50,102 bases of DNA from DASQJJ01 sp035631115 (lineage in GTDB: Bacteria; Patescibacteriota; Microgenomatia; Levybacterales; UBA12049), in the NCBI GenBank assembly GCA_035631115.1, contig DASQJJ010000079.1, positions 1 to 50,102 on the forward strand, read 5' to 3'. Positions 14,260-22,546 of the stretch are shown here, piece by piece. The position numbers and the translations under genes are program-made. The notes beneath the pieces are model-generated. The model saw nothing but the letters and a program-made list of their open reading frames with translations. It searched no databases and was not told where the DNA came from. The stretch's first letter is position 1; the number at the start of each line of letters is the position of its first letter.

Positions 14260-15840
14260 CTATTTTTTTTCATCTTCAGGTTTCTTTTCATCCTTCGCAG
14301 GCTCTTGTGAAGGTTCTGCTGGCTTTTGATCTGAATTTTTATCGCCCTTTTTTGTAGTGTCTGTAGGTTGGTTTGTATCCGGCGCAGGAGCTGTTGGAGA
14401 TGCGTTTGATGCAGTCTGCGTACTAAGTTGTGCTATCTCTTTATCCTTTTCTGCCTTAACCGTTAACATTTTTTGTTCGACATCTTTTAGCGTCCCAATA
14501 TACAAAAAATCCTCTGGAGCAAGGATATCTACCTTTCCGTCCAGTATTGCCTTTACATCGGCAACAGTATCTTTAACAGATACAAAGACTCCCTTTTTCT
14601 CTGTCTGTGTTTCTACAACGGTAAAATTTTGACTCATAAAATTTTTTAACATCTTTGCTCTCTTATAGACCGTTTGGTCATCTGCAGATAATTCTGACTC
14701 TCCAATAAGAGACACAATACGATCCAGTGCAACTGCTCTTTTTAAAAGTGCTTGCGCATCCACTGCTGTTTGGTAATGTAAGTCCCCTACAGTATCGGGG
14801 TTAAGGGCCGATGAGTTGGAAGATAAAATATCGATTGCTGGGAATCTTCCCTCTTGGTAGACAGTACGAGAGAGAATAAGGTTGGAGTCAAGGTATGGAA
14901 AGATTGCCTGAACACCACTATCGGTAAGGTCGTCGGCAGGAACATAAATTGCTTCAAAGGTTGTTATGGCATTCGTGTGTGTGGAGACAAGTCTTTCATG
15001 AAACGATGCCATTTCCGATGTAAGTGTTGATTGGTATCCTCCTTCAGATGGAATAGCATTCATAAGCGTTGATAACTCGTATCCTGATTGTGCAAAACGG
15101 AAAATGTTGTCAATAAAAAATAAGACATCTTTTCCCATAACATCACGGTAATACTCGGCCATAGTAACGCCTGTAAATGCGGTACGAAATCTTAATGCAG
15201 GATTTTCTCCCATACTTCCATAAATAAGACTAACGCTTTGCATAACTTTACTTTCTAGAAGTGTTGCAAAAAGCTCTTCTCCTTCACGGGTGCGCTCGCC
15301 AACGCCGGTAAAAACAGACACATTTTTTTCCGGATTTAAGATAACCAAATTATGAATAATTTCAGAAATAATAACTGTTTTACCAACGCCTGCTCCTCCA
15401 AAGAGTCCCACCTTCCCTCCCTTAACAATAGGGGTAAAAAAATCAATAACTTTAATACCTGTCTCGAGTGGTTTTTGGGGAATATTTACATTTGCAAAAC
15501 TAACGCCTTTAGAAATCATGGGACGCTGCTCTTTTGCTTTTATATCTCCGAGTCCATCTTGTGAATTTCCTAGTGTATCAACAACTCTTCCTAAAAGCTC
15601 TGGACCTACCGGTAACTTAATAGGCTGTCCGGTACTTACAACTGTCGAGCCGTGGTGCAGTGTTGGAAAGCTTGTCAGTGCAAGACAGAAAAAACTTGTA
15701 GGAGAAGCAGATGTGTATACTTCCATCTTTACTCCTTCATCATCTTGAAGAATCAAAACGTCATAAATTGCAGGTTTTTCCTCCAAAAACTCAACTTCTA
15801 TGATTTGTCCTTTTATGCTGATTACCTTACCTGTTACCAT
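14260..15840 (-). CDS. atpD: F1-type ATPase beta (catalytic) subunit with C-terminal charged tail
   Basis: The 526-residue protein has all catalytic landmarks: P-loop GGAGVGKT at 148-155, the catalytic glutamate and arginine in GERTREG at 181-187, and Walker B VLFFIDN with D244. The DELSEED lever region is replaced by ESELSAD at about 381-387, still acidic. From about residue 470 a non-homologous tail rich in Thr, Pro, Lys and Glu extends the protein by about 55 residues, longer than usual for beta. ATP hydrolysis or synthesis on beta should therefore be possible. It lies between gamma and epsilon in the classical order. The tail is likely disordered and may be a docking element. Confidence 0.95.
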   Translation of the reverse strand: MVTGKVISIKGQIIEVEFLEEKPAIYDVLILQDDEGVKMEVYTSASPTSFFCLALTSFPTLHHGSTVVSTGQPIKLPVGPELLGRVVDTLGNSQDGLGDIKAKEQRPMISKGVSFANVNIPQKPLETGIKVIDFFTPIVKGGKVGLFGGAGVGKTVIISEIIHNLVILNPEKNVSVFTGVGERTREGEELFATLLESKVMQSVSLIYGSMGENPALRFRTAFTGVTMAEYYRDVMGKDVLFFIDNIFRFAQSGYELSTLMNAIPSEGGYQSTLTSEMASFHERLVSTHTNAITTFEAIYVPADDLTDSGVQAIFPYLDSNLILSRTVYQEGRFPAIDILSSNSSALNPDTVGDLHYQTAVDAQALLKRAVALDRIVSLIGESELSADDQTVYKRAKMLKNFMSQNFTVVETQTEKKGVFVSVKDTVADVKAILDGKVDILAPEDFLYIGTLKDVEQKMLTVKAEKDKEIAQLSTQTASNASPTAPAPDTNQPTDTTKKGDKNSDQKPAEPSQEPAKDEKKPEDEKK

Positions 15841-15932
15841 ATATTTTTAATATTTTATGTATGTATAAATATATTTGTAATTTATACCTAATTCATTTTA
15901 TTGAACAATTAAAGAATTCAATGCTTTTTACA

Positions 15933-16823
15933 CTATTCAAGTAACGAAATAACACCAGAAATCGTCTCTAATTGCTTTTTATTCTGTGTTAAGTGCTTCA
16001 GTCTTCTGGTAATCTGGTTGAGTTTTTTGGTTTCTTCCTCAATATGAATGAGTGCTTCTTCCATTGCATTCACACGAGATGCATGACGTGCTAGTTGATT
16101 TTCCAGAAGCGTCTGACTAAAAAGATTTGCCATAATTTGGGTCTCGAAAAAATGAAAAATCTTTTCGAGTGTTGGCTCAAAGATAAATTTGTCCTCCCGG
16201 GCAACAGTTGCTGGCACCTCTGTCTCGAAAATATCCTCGCCAGTAATACTTGTTGAAATTGGAGTTTGCTTGATGACATTTCCAAATTTTCCATAATATA
16301 TATAGACCTTTTCGAATTGTAAGAATTTTTGCATAAGCTGCTTAATATGCTCTACCCCAACACTGGTATCTGGAATTTCAAAATAATCAAATGGTCTTTT
16401 ATCTTCTGAATTTTCAAACATTTCTTTTCCTGCACTGCCGATAATAGAAATCTCAGAGTTGGCATGTTCGGGTTTTCGTAAGTCCTGTATAAATAAATGA
16501 TATGTCTTTTGGGTAACTGCTCCATATAATCTTCCATTAGAAGATAGATATACTAGAAGTGTTTTTCCATTTTTCTGAAGTCCAGACAGTAAGGTTTTTT
16601 CTCCTTTTTTAATCCTTGCCATAAGGTCTTTCACCTCTCTTGTGTATGATGACTTTAAGTCGACAAAGACATCGGAAATTCCCGCTAAGAAATCTCTTGT
16701 CTTAAGGACAGAATCTTTAATTTTTTGCATACGAATAACAGCAATCTCCTCATAGCTTTCTGCTAAGTCTTTGATTGTATTCAGTGCGTCTAAATCTTCA
16801 AGGACTAATTTTTTCTGTGCCAT
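15933..16823 (-). CDS. atpG: F1-type ATPase gamma subunit (divergent)
   Basis: The 296-residue protein has the gamma layout: an N-terminal helix (about 10-55), a central globular domain ('KTLLVYLSSNGRLYGAV' where canonical gamma has the SDRGLCG region) and a C-terminal helix ending 'ENQLARHASRVNAMEEAL...SGVISLLE', which matches the conserved C-terminal helix of gamma. The N-terminal KIT.AM motif is not preserved. It forms the rotating shaft inside the alpha/beta hexamer. It sits 92 bases from beta and 63 from alpha; the latter gap holds a GC-rich hairpin. Confidence 0.85.
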   Translation of the reverse strand: MAQKKLVLEDLDALNTIKDLAESYEEIAVIRMQKIKDSVLKTRDFLAGISDVFVDLKSSYTREVKDLMARIKKGEKTLLSGLQKNGKTLLVYLSSNGRLYGAVTQKTYHLFIQDLRKPEHANSEISIIGSAGKEMFENSEDKRPFDYFEIPDTSVGVEHIKQLMQKFLQFEKVYIYYGKFGNVIKQTPISTSITGEDIFETEVPATVAREDKFIFEPTLEKIFHFFETQIMANLFSQTLLENQLARHASRVNAMEEALIHIEEETKKLNQITRRLKHLTQNKKQLETISGVISLLE

Positions 16824-16842
16824 ATAACTTTTACCTTATTCA

Positions 16843-16863
16843 CCCTCTCCTTTTAGGAGAGGG
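16843..16863. repeat. GC-rich hairpin between alpha and gamma genes
   Basis: CCCTCTCC, loop TTTTA, GGAGAGGG gives an 8-bp perfect stem. An outer CACCCT/AGGGTG pair (16841-16846 and 16866-16871) offers an alternative fold. There is no T run after it in either direction, so it is unlikely to terminate. It looks like a dispersed intergenic palindrome and could set the alpha to gamma expression ratio by processing. Confidence 0.6.
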
Positions 16864-16886
16864 CTAGGGTGAGGTTGGAACACCCT

Positions 16887-18605
16887 TTATTTATTATCTA
16901 CCGTCTTTTCTGTTGGTTCAACTGTCGCTGTTGGAACAGGTGGTGGAGCTGCTGGTTGTTCTTTTTGTTCATCCTGAACAGGGGCTGGTGCTTGGGTCGG
17001 TGGTTGAACAGGCGCTGCTTGTGCTGTTTGGACAGGTTGTGTTGCCGTAGCAGGTTGGGTAGATTGGACTTGAGGTTGAACTGGTACAGTTGTTGCAGAT
17101 GATGCTGGCGAAGCCGGGTTCTGAACAGTGTCCGTTGCTTCTGTTTTTCTTGCAAAGGCAAGCAGCACATCTTTATTGGTAACAACATTGGCATAAAATT
17201 CTTTTATGTCTTTTGTATTAGAAATATCAAAAAGAGTTTTCTGGTGACCTCGGTCGTATGAGGCAGAAATAAGACCGGCTTTCATATTATCCAAGTCTTC
17301 TTTTGTTTGGATAAGATCTTGGAAGATCATTGAGATAATAATAAGCTGTACAGATTTTGGGACAGTCAATTGGTATGGCTGGTTAAAGAATTTATTAACA
17401 AGGTCTCCCTGATTAAGCTTTTTTTTAACATCTGCTGTCAATTCCTGCCCGAAGTGAGAAATATTTTGCAGCTTAGTGAATTGAGCCAAAAATGCGGAAA
17501 GATCTTTATTTATTTCCCGAGATAACTTATCCAAGGTCTGTCTTCCAACACGAGTAACAGATAAAGGGACATTCACCGCAGGTCGCATGCCTTGGTAGTA
17601 AATGTTGGTATCCAAGTAAATATGGCCGTCGGTAATACCCATAACATTGGTAGCAATATATCCTGTAAAGTCACCCTCGACTATTTCAATAACAGGAAGA
17701 CAGGTAATAGATACTTCCCCTACTTTTGGATGTTTAAAATTTCCTGCTCTTTCTAAGAGACGCGAGTGGGTATAGAAAATGTCTCCAGGATAGGAATCTC
17801 TCCCTGGAAATCGTCTCGCAAGAAGAGAAAGCTCGCGGTAGAATTTTGCATGCGTTGATAAATCGTCAAGAATTACTAGTGTTGGAATTCCCTCATCTCG
17901 AAAATACTCCGCAATTGCCATTGCAGCATATGGGGTTTGGTAGATAAGACTCGGTGAGTCGTAAGAGCTTGTTGCAACAATAATCATATTTCCCATAATT
18001 TTTTCCTGCTCAAAAAATTCCTGAAGTCTTTTAATATCACTTTTTTTCTTTGCAATAGCAGCATAAATTGCAATAACTCCTTCATATGCCTGTTTTTTAA
18101 TTGTTGTCATAAGAAGGGATGTTTTTCCTGTTTTTCTATCCCCGATGATAAGCTCCCGTTGTCCCATTCCAAGAGGAACCATAAGATCTACAAGGGAAAT
18201 TCCTGTAAGAAGCGGTTTGGTGATTTTTTGTCTTCCTGCAATACCAATAAATTTTGACTCAACATCCCGCATCTCTTTTGGCGGAGTAAATACAACAGCT
18301 GGGTCCAGTGGCTCGCCAAGTGGATTAATTGTGTGGCCCAAGAGCTCTTTACCAACAGGTACAGATAGTAGTTGGTCTGTTCGGGTAACTCTTGTGCCAA
18401 CTCTCACTGGGTCATGAGAAAAATTTCTTGCCTCAACTTTTCCTCTGGTAATGCTAAAAACTTCTCCTTTTTGTCCTGTTTCAAAAAGAATCACTTCATG
18501 AGTCTTAACCATGGGGAGGCCATCAATAAAAACAATAGGATGACTTACCTGGCTAACAACGCCATATTCTCCGGTTTTCTGTAGTAGTTGATTAAATGCA
18601 TCCAT
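16887..18605 (-). CDS. atpA: F1-type ATPase alpha subunit with C-terminal Pro/Gln/Thr-rich tail
   Basis: This 572-residue protein is recognisable alpha: nucleotide-binding P-loop GDRKTGKT at 155-162, Walker B TLVILDDLS, and the arginine finger Arg352 in SVTRVG. Two features are unusual. The N-terminal segment that normally contacts delta is shortened, so the beta-barrel begins at about residue 13. From about residue 490 an 80-residue low-complexity tail rich in Pro, Gln, Ala and Thr is added. It starts two bases after the delta stop. The tail suggests an extra binding partner, as for the beta tail. Confidence 0.95.
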   Translation of the reverse strand: MDAFNQLLQKTGEYGVVSQVSHPIVFIDGLPMVKTHEVILFETGQKGEVFSITRGKVEARNFSHDPVRVGTRVTRTDQLLSVPVGKELLGHTINPLGEPLDPAVVFTPPKEMRDVESKFIGIAGRQKITKPLLTGISLVDLMVPLGMGQRELIIGDRKTGKTSLLMTTIKKQAYEGVIAIYAAIAKKKSDIKRLQEFFEQEKIMGNMIIVATSSYDSPSLIYQTPYAAMAIAEYFRDEGIPTLVILDDLSTHAKFYRELSLLARRFPGRDSYPGDIFYTHSRLLERAGNFKHPKVGEVSITCLPVIEIVEGDFTGYIATNVMGITDGHIYLDTNIYYQGMRPAVNVPLSVTRVGRQTLDKLSREINKDLSAFLAQFTKLQNISHFGQELTADVKKKLNQGDLVNKFFNQPYQLTVPKSVQLIIISMIFQDLIQTKEDLDNMKAGLISASYDRGHQKTLFDISNTKDIKEFYANVVTNKDVLLAFARKTEATDTVQNPASPASSATTVPVQPQVQSTQPATATQPVQTAQAAPVQPPTQAPAPVQDEQKEQPAAPPPVPTATVEPTEKTVDNK

Positions 18606-18607
18606 CT

Positions 18608-19138
18608 TTACCTCCCAAGGGTGACATGCTCTGTGCTCTGATGAAGCGTAGGAGTTGCTGTCTGTTGCTGTATGGGTGGTTTTTCTTCTATTGTTTTTTC
18701 AAAGAGTGCTTTAAGGGAGTAGTCTTTAAATTTTCCATTTGCAGTAATTGTTGCTCCTGCAACAAGAGATGTGTCGACATGAATATCAAAGATAACTTGC
18801 TTTTTAAGAGTAAATAAAAACCACTGCGAAAATGCTTTTAGTGTTTCGTTGGTTGGCTCGAAAGCTATCGTAAGAGTGACAAGTGGCAGTGTTGCAATGC
18901 TGTCCTGAATCTTTTTTAAAAACTCTTGAAGTGCAGGGATAGACGAATCTTGCACTTTATTTTCTCTTAATAGTTTTATTAAAGCTTCTTTTTTTTGCAT
19001 TCCTAATTCTTGCATAAGAGATTTTTCCAAATCAAAATGTGCAGTATATATGGTGTCAAAAATTTTTGTGAGATGTTGCGAGAATGCATTTGCTTCTGCT
19101 TTTGTAATAAAAAAATCTGATAAATCAATGGTTTCCAT
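18608..19138 (-). CDS. atpH: F1Fo-type ATPase delta subunit-like protein (OSCP)
   Basis: The 176-residue protein occupies the delta position between b and alpha. The strongest family signal is at 122-147, 'DTSLVAGATITANGKFKDYS', which matches the conserved delta/OSCP block (D.sliGG..i..g....D.S). The N-terminal half is helical as in delta but divergent. Its start codon overlaps the stop of the b gene by one base (TAATG), so translation is probably coupled. It should connect the F1 head to the peripheral stalk. A 25-residue Gln/Thr/Pro tail ends it. Confidence 0.75.
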   Translation of the reverse strand: METIDLSDFFITKAEANAFSQHLTKIFDTIYTAHFDLEKSLMQELGMQKKEALIKLLRENKVQDSSIPALQEFLKKIQDSIATLPLVTLTIAFEPTNETLKAFSQWFLFTLKKQVIFDIHVDTSLVAGATITANGKFKDYSLKALFEKTIEEKPPIQQQTATPTLHQSTEHVTLGR

Positions 19139-19764
19139 TAGTCAAATACCCCTTCCTTTTTAGCTTTTTCAAGTGATTCAATAACAATATTTTGATGATC
19201 TGCAAGAGGAAGTGATTTGTTAAAAATTTCTTGAGATGCTTTTTGGACAATGGTAACGACTGCTGCGTCGATTTGCTGCATTCGAGCTTTCTTATATTCT
19301 TGTAATTCTTTTTCTACTTGGGGAAGCAGTGACTGATGAAAGTCTTGAATTTGCTTTTTTAGCCCTGACTCAAGCGTTGTCATAATGGTTTGGAATTGTG
19401 CTAAGGACTGCCCAGATAGCGTATTAAGTGAATTTGTATATTCAGAGGTAAATGTATGTGCAATAGTTGCTCCCTCTTTTTGAATATCTGCAACCAAACT
19501 TCGAATAGCATCGTGTACCTCTTCTTTGGAATTGTGAGTAAGATACTGCGCGCCTGTTATTATCTGGTCTGCTTCCTGCGTTGCATCGTCTAGAATTTTT
19601 CTTTCTTTACTTAATGCATCATCGACTACATGGTGATAATTGGAGTCGATAGCATTTTCTTTCTTTTCTACTTGTTTTTCGCGGGACCTGAGAGAAATAA
19701 ATGAATATGCAAGAAAGATAAAAATGCACGCAAGAGTAGCAAGTATGGACAGTGTGAGCAGCAT
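19138..19764 (-). CDS. atpF: Fo subunit b-like peripheral stalk protein
   Basis: From ATG at 19764 the product is 208 residues: one membrane segment at about 2-24 (LLTLSILATLACIFIFLAYS) and then a long charged helix or coiled coil, the classical b architecture. A longer frame begins at 19836 but overlaps the end of the upstream gene, and its first 24 residues look like read-through of the spacer. I chose 19764 because it puts the membrane helix at the N-terminus and a TACAAT box lies 7 bases upstream. At 208 residues it is longer than most b subunits (about 160), suggesting a longer stalk. Sequence identity to b is weak, as is normal for this subunit; position and shape carry the call. Confidence 0.7.
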   Translation of the reverse strand: MLLTLSILATLACIFIFLAYSFISLRSREKQVEKKENAIDSNYHHVVDDALSKERKILDDATQEADQIITGAQYLTHNSKEEVHDAIRSLVADIQKEGATIAHTFTSEYTNSLNTLSGQSLAQFQTIMTTLESGLKKQIQDFHQSLLPQVEKELQEYKKARMQQIDAAVVTIVQKASQEIFNKSLPLADHQNIVIESLEKAKKEGVFD

Positions 19765-19798
19765 ATATCTATTGTAACATACGCCACGCCCAAAGAAG

Positions 19799-20626
19799 CT
19801 ATAATCGTAAGATAAGGAAAGCAACCGTAAGGCCAACTAAAATAATTGTTATTACAATGCCCACATTAAAAATAATGCCTAAATGAATGGTTGCAGATGC
19901 AGATGGATTGCGTCCGAGTGCCTCAACACCTTTGGCAGCTGTTCGGCCAAAGCTTACAAATCCTAAAGCAAACGACCCAAGTACCACAACTGCTGCGACA
20001 ATATATTTAAAAATAGGAGCAGGCGAATCCTTTGTTGGTAAAATGGCAAGTTTGAAAATATCAGTAAGGGTTCCAAAAAATGTAGATTTGGAATTATAGT
20101 AATGGAGACTTAAATTTACTGCTATCTTGCCAATTTTTTTTGGGTCCCGCTCTGTATAATCTTCCAGTGCATACCCCAACACATATCCTGATTTTACCGC
20201 ACTCACAGCAACTCCTGGTATTGTCGATGTTGCGAGTACATCCTGTTTTTTAATTGGACCTTGTTGGGTAGATACCAATACATACACTGTTCCATTTGCA
20301 ATAACTGGGACACTATTTCCACTTCCTGAGCTTAAAATGATTCCTGCATCTCGAGAGACAACACCGATAACTTGTGAGTCGTAGGGATTTGTCGATAATA
20401 CTGCTCCTTTATCTGTGGAAGAAAGGACACTTCCGTCTTTAATATTTGCATCTTTGACAATAACCATTTGTGCAACGCCTAGTGTTGCAGCTCCCTCGAC
20501 TCCTTGAGAGGTGCCTCCAGTATTTGCTGGTGGCGTGTCGGCAGTTGTTTGAGCAAAGGTATTCCTAGGAAAAATGAATAAAGAATAAAGAAAAAGAAAA
20601 ATAAGGAGGTATCTTACAATAGTCAT
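19799..20626 (-). CDS. Secreted-ectodomain protein fused to a degenerate Fo subunit c hairpin
   Basis: Of 275 residues, 1-25 are a signal peptide (…NTFA|QT). Residues 30-200 are an extracellular domain with 'VIGVVSRDAGIILSS', 'VPVIANGTVYVLVST' and 'PGVAVSAVKSGYVLGYALEDY', a pattern known from the ends of bacterial fibre and adhesin-like beta-strand-repeat proteins. Residues 205-273 are a helical hairpin whose loop 'GVEALGRNPSAS' is the hallmark polar loop of ATP synthase subunit c. The second helix, aligned without gaps, has Ile259 where the ion-binding Glu or Asp must be, and no acidic residue after 242. With the signal peptide, both ends lie outside and the RNP loop inside, which is correct for c. 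It is the first gene of the ATPase operon. It may form a ring that F1 grips but that cannot move ions. Confidence 0.8.
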   Translation of the reverse strand: MTIVRYLLIFLFLYSLFIFPRNTFAQTTADTPPANTGGTSQGVEGAATLGVAQMVIVKDANIKDGSVLSSTDKGAVLSTNPYDSQVIGVVSRDAGIILSSGSGNSVPVIANGTVYVLVSTQQGPIKKQDVLATSTIPGVAVSAVKSGYVLGYALEDYTERDPKKIGKIAVNLSLHYYNSKSTFFGTLTDIFKLAILPTKDSPAPIFKYIVAAVVVLGSFALGFVSFGRTAAKGVEALGRNPSASATIHLGIIFNVGIVITIILVGLTVAFLILRL

Positions 20627-20638
20627 GCTATAAGTATA
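20627..20638 (-). promoter_or_regulatory. Leaderless -10 element of the ATPase operon
   Basis: On the minus strand TATACT (20638-20633) is followed by six bases and then the ATG at 20626, so transcription would start at or next to the start codon. This suggests the ATPase operon has its own promoter apart from the aldolase gene 45 bases upstream. Confidence 0.6.
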
Positions 20639-20671
20639 GCAAACTAGTAACTATTAACTAATAACTAGTAA

Positions 20672-21577
20672 CTAAATTTGGGCTTTTCCTGCAGAACCAA
20701 ACGCATGAATTTTATCTTCAACAACTGTTTCTACAGCTTCAATAATAGGTGGTTCTAGTTTTACTACAGCATATTCGTTGGGATTGTCATGAAGCTCTTT
20801 TTCAAGCTCTGTTCTGTATGCATATCGCATATCTGAGTTGATATTAATTTTACTTACGCCTATTTTTGCTGCTTCTTCAAAGAAATGAAGAGGCGTATCA
20901 CTTCCTCCATGAAGACTAATATTGCAGGTAAGTGCTTCGCGGATTTTCTTGAGTAATTCTAAGTCTAACTGCTTTGGTACTGGATATTTACCATGTAAAT
21001 TGCCAATTGCTGCTGCAAAGGTATCAACACCAGTTGCATCAACAAACGCTTTTGCACCTTCTGGTGTGCTAAATGTTTTTCTAATTACCTCATAGTCAAT
21101 GGTATCTTTAAAGACATTACTCCCTCCTCCAAAATAATGTGGTTCACTTTCAACAAGCGCACCGGTTGTTTTGGCATATGCAACAACCTCTTTTGTTGCT
21201 GCAATGATTTCTTCATCTGTTGCATCATGCTTGGCTTGGGAAAAATCAATATGAATACATTCAAAGCCTGCATCAATGCCTTTTTTTGCTGCTTCAACAG
21301 AAGGACTATGGTCTAGGTTGATATACATTTCAAGACCCATGTCTTTTTTGTAATTATCAACCATATCCCTAAGATTATCTAGTCCTATCGCATCTACTTC
21401 TCCCTGGCTAACTTCAACAAGTACAGGAGAATTTAATTTTTTTGCAGCATTACAAATGGCAATGAGGGTTTCTTGATTATCTACATTAAATGCACCAACG
21501 GCAAAATGCTCAGCTCTTGAACGCTCAAAAAGTTGTCTTGCTCTTTGACAGTTTTTCTTTATTTCATCTATAGTCAT
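20672..21577 (-). CDS. Class II fructose-bisphosphate aldolase family protein
   Basis: The 301-residue protein has the class II aldolase signatures: 'FAVGAFNVDNQETL' near the N-terminus, zinc-ligand 'NLDHSPS' at about 87-93, 'IHIDFSQ', 'GVDTFAAAIGNLHGKYP' at about 183-199, 'SLHGGSDTP' at about 222-230 and 'KININSDMRYAY'. It would cleave or condense a ketose bisphosphate with a Zn2+ ion. It could act on fructose-1,6-bisphosphate or on a tagatose or ketose relative; the sequence does not decide. Its start lies inside the 3' end of the PfkB kinase gene (14-base overlap), so the two enzymes are probably made together as consecutive steps: kinase, then aldolase. Confidence 0.9.
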   Translation of the reverse strand: MTIDEIKKNCQRARQLFERSRAEHFAVGAFNVDNQETLIAICNAAKKLNSPVLVEVSQGEVDAIGLDNLRDMVDNYKKDMGLEMYINLDHSPSVEAAKKGIDAGFECIHIDFSQAKHDATDEEIIAATKEVVAYAKTTGALVESEPHYFGGGSNVFKDTIDYEVIRKTFSTPEGAKAFVDATGVDTFAAAIGNLHGKYPVPKQLDLELLKKIREALTCNISLHGGSDTPLHFFEEAAKIGVSKININSDMRYAYRTELEKELHDNPNEYAVVKLEPPIIEAVETVVEDKIHAFGSAGKAQI

Positions 21578-22544
21578 GGTGTACTTTTTCCTCCATTTCT
21601 TTTTTTGTGAGAAGTCCTGCTTGTGCTCCTATCTTTCCAACTACCCCTGTTGCATTTTCAGATCCCCACTGCATCGCTTCCTGAGTAGTAAGATTGTACA
21701 CTATTGCAGCTAAAAAGCCAGAAGAATACGCATCTCCTGCGCCGGTACGCTCTACGGGCTTTGAGTCTAGAATACCTTTATGATAAAAATTCTTTTCACT
21801 ATCAAGTGCATACGACCCATTTTTTCCATCGGTAATAACAACAATCTTAGGGCCCAAATCCATAACAATTGTGAGAATTTCTTTTATATCATCTGGTGGA
21901 TTTTGCTTTCCTGCATATTCAGTAATTATTTTTTGTGCCTCTTCTTTATTCACAATTAAGACAGAAGCAATCGAGATTGCTTTTTCAACAATAGGAGATT
22001 TCTTTCGCAACTGCAGCGTTCCTGGATTGAATGCTAATTGCGCTTTATCTTCCTCAACATACGTAATTGCTTTTTCGTATGCATTTTCCCATTCCATACC
22101 AAGGCTTGTGAGATACATCCATTTTATTTTTGCGTGGCCATAGGTGAATTCATGAGGACGATTGAGATGTTCTGAGAAAAGTGTTCTGTCTCCCTTAAAA
22201 TTTATTGCAACGCTAAAAGATGATTGTTGTCCATGAGCTGTACGAAGAAAGCTTCTATCAACCTGTTCTTTGGCTAACACATTATTAATTTTTAATGCAA
22301 ACTCATCGTCTCCTATTTCTGCAGCGATACTTGCCTTTAGTCCAAGACGTGACACGCCAACAGCAACATTTGCTGCATTCCCACCAACAGAAAAATACGT
22401 ATGTTCTACGGAGATTTTTTCTCCATGCTTAAAGCATAACTCTTTTGTCTCTGGATTTACTCGAGCTTTCTCATTATTCTCATTAATACCTAAAAAAGCA
22501 TCCAAGCTTGCATCACCAACAGTTAATACGTCGTATGTTTCCAT
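21564..22544 (-). CDS. PfkB-family carbohydrate kinase
   Basis: The protein (about 326 residues) has 'GDASLDAFLGIN' at the N-terminus, the sugar-binding 'GGNAANVAVGVSRLG' motif and the C-terminal ATP/anion-hole signature 'VERTGAGDAYSSGFLAA' with the catalytic Asp. It phosphorylates a sugar or sugar phosphate; the neighbouring aldolase suggests a phosphofructokinase-like step. I place the start at ATG 22544; a GTG at 22550 overlapping the upstream TGA is the alternative. It is tightly coupled to the GH130 gene before it and overlaps the aldolase after it. Confidence 0.9.
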   Translation of the reverse strand: METYDVLTVGDASLDAFLGINENNEKARVNPETKELCFKHGEKISVEHTYFSVGGNAANVAVGVSRLGLKASIAAEIGDDEFALKINNVLAKEQVDRSFLRTAHGQQSSFSVAINFKGDRTLFSEHLNRPHEFTYGHAKIKWMYLTSLGMEWENAYEKAITYVEEDKAQLAFNPGTLQLRKKSPIVEKAISIASVLIVNKEEAQKIITEYAGKQNPPDDIKEILTIVMDLGPKIVVITDGKNGSYALDSEKNFYHKGILDSKPVERTGAGDAYSSGFLAAIVYNLTTQEAMQWGSENATGVVGKIGAQAGLLTKKEMEEKVHHDYR

Positions 22545-22546
22545 AA

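Noticed and set aside
14357..15891. Several plus-strand frames opposite the beta subunit gene
   Set aside because: The beta subunit on the minus strand is certain; these are shadows.
16841..16871. Rho-independent terminator between alpha and gamma
   Set aside because: No T run follows the stem in the direction of transcription, and the operon continues with the essential gamma and beta genes.
19765..19836. Upstream extension of the b-like subunit
   Set aside because: The extra 24 residues overlap the previous gene and would push the membrane anchor inward; the inner ATG fits the family better.
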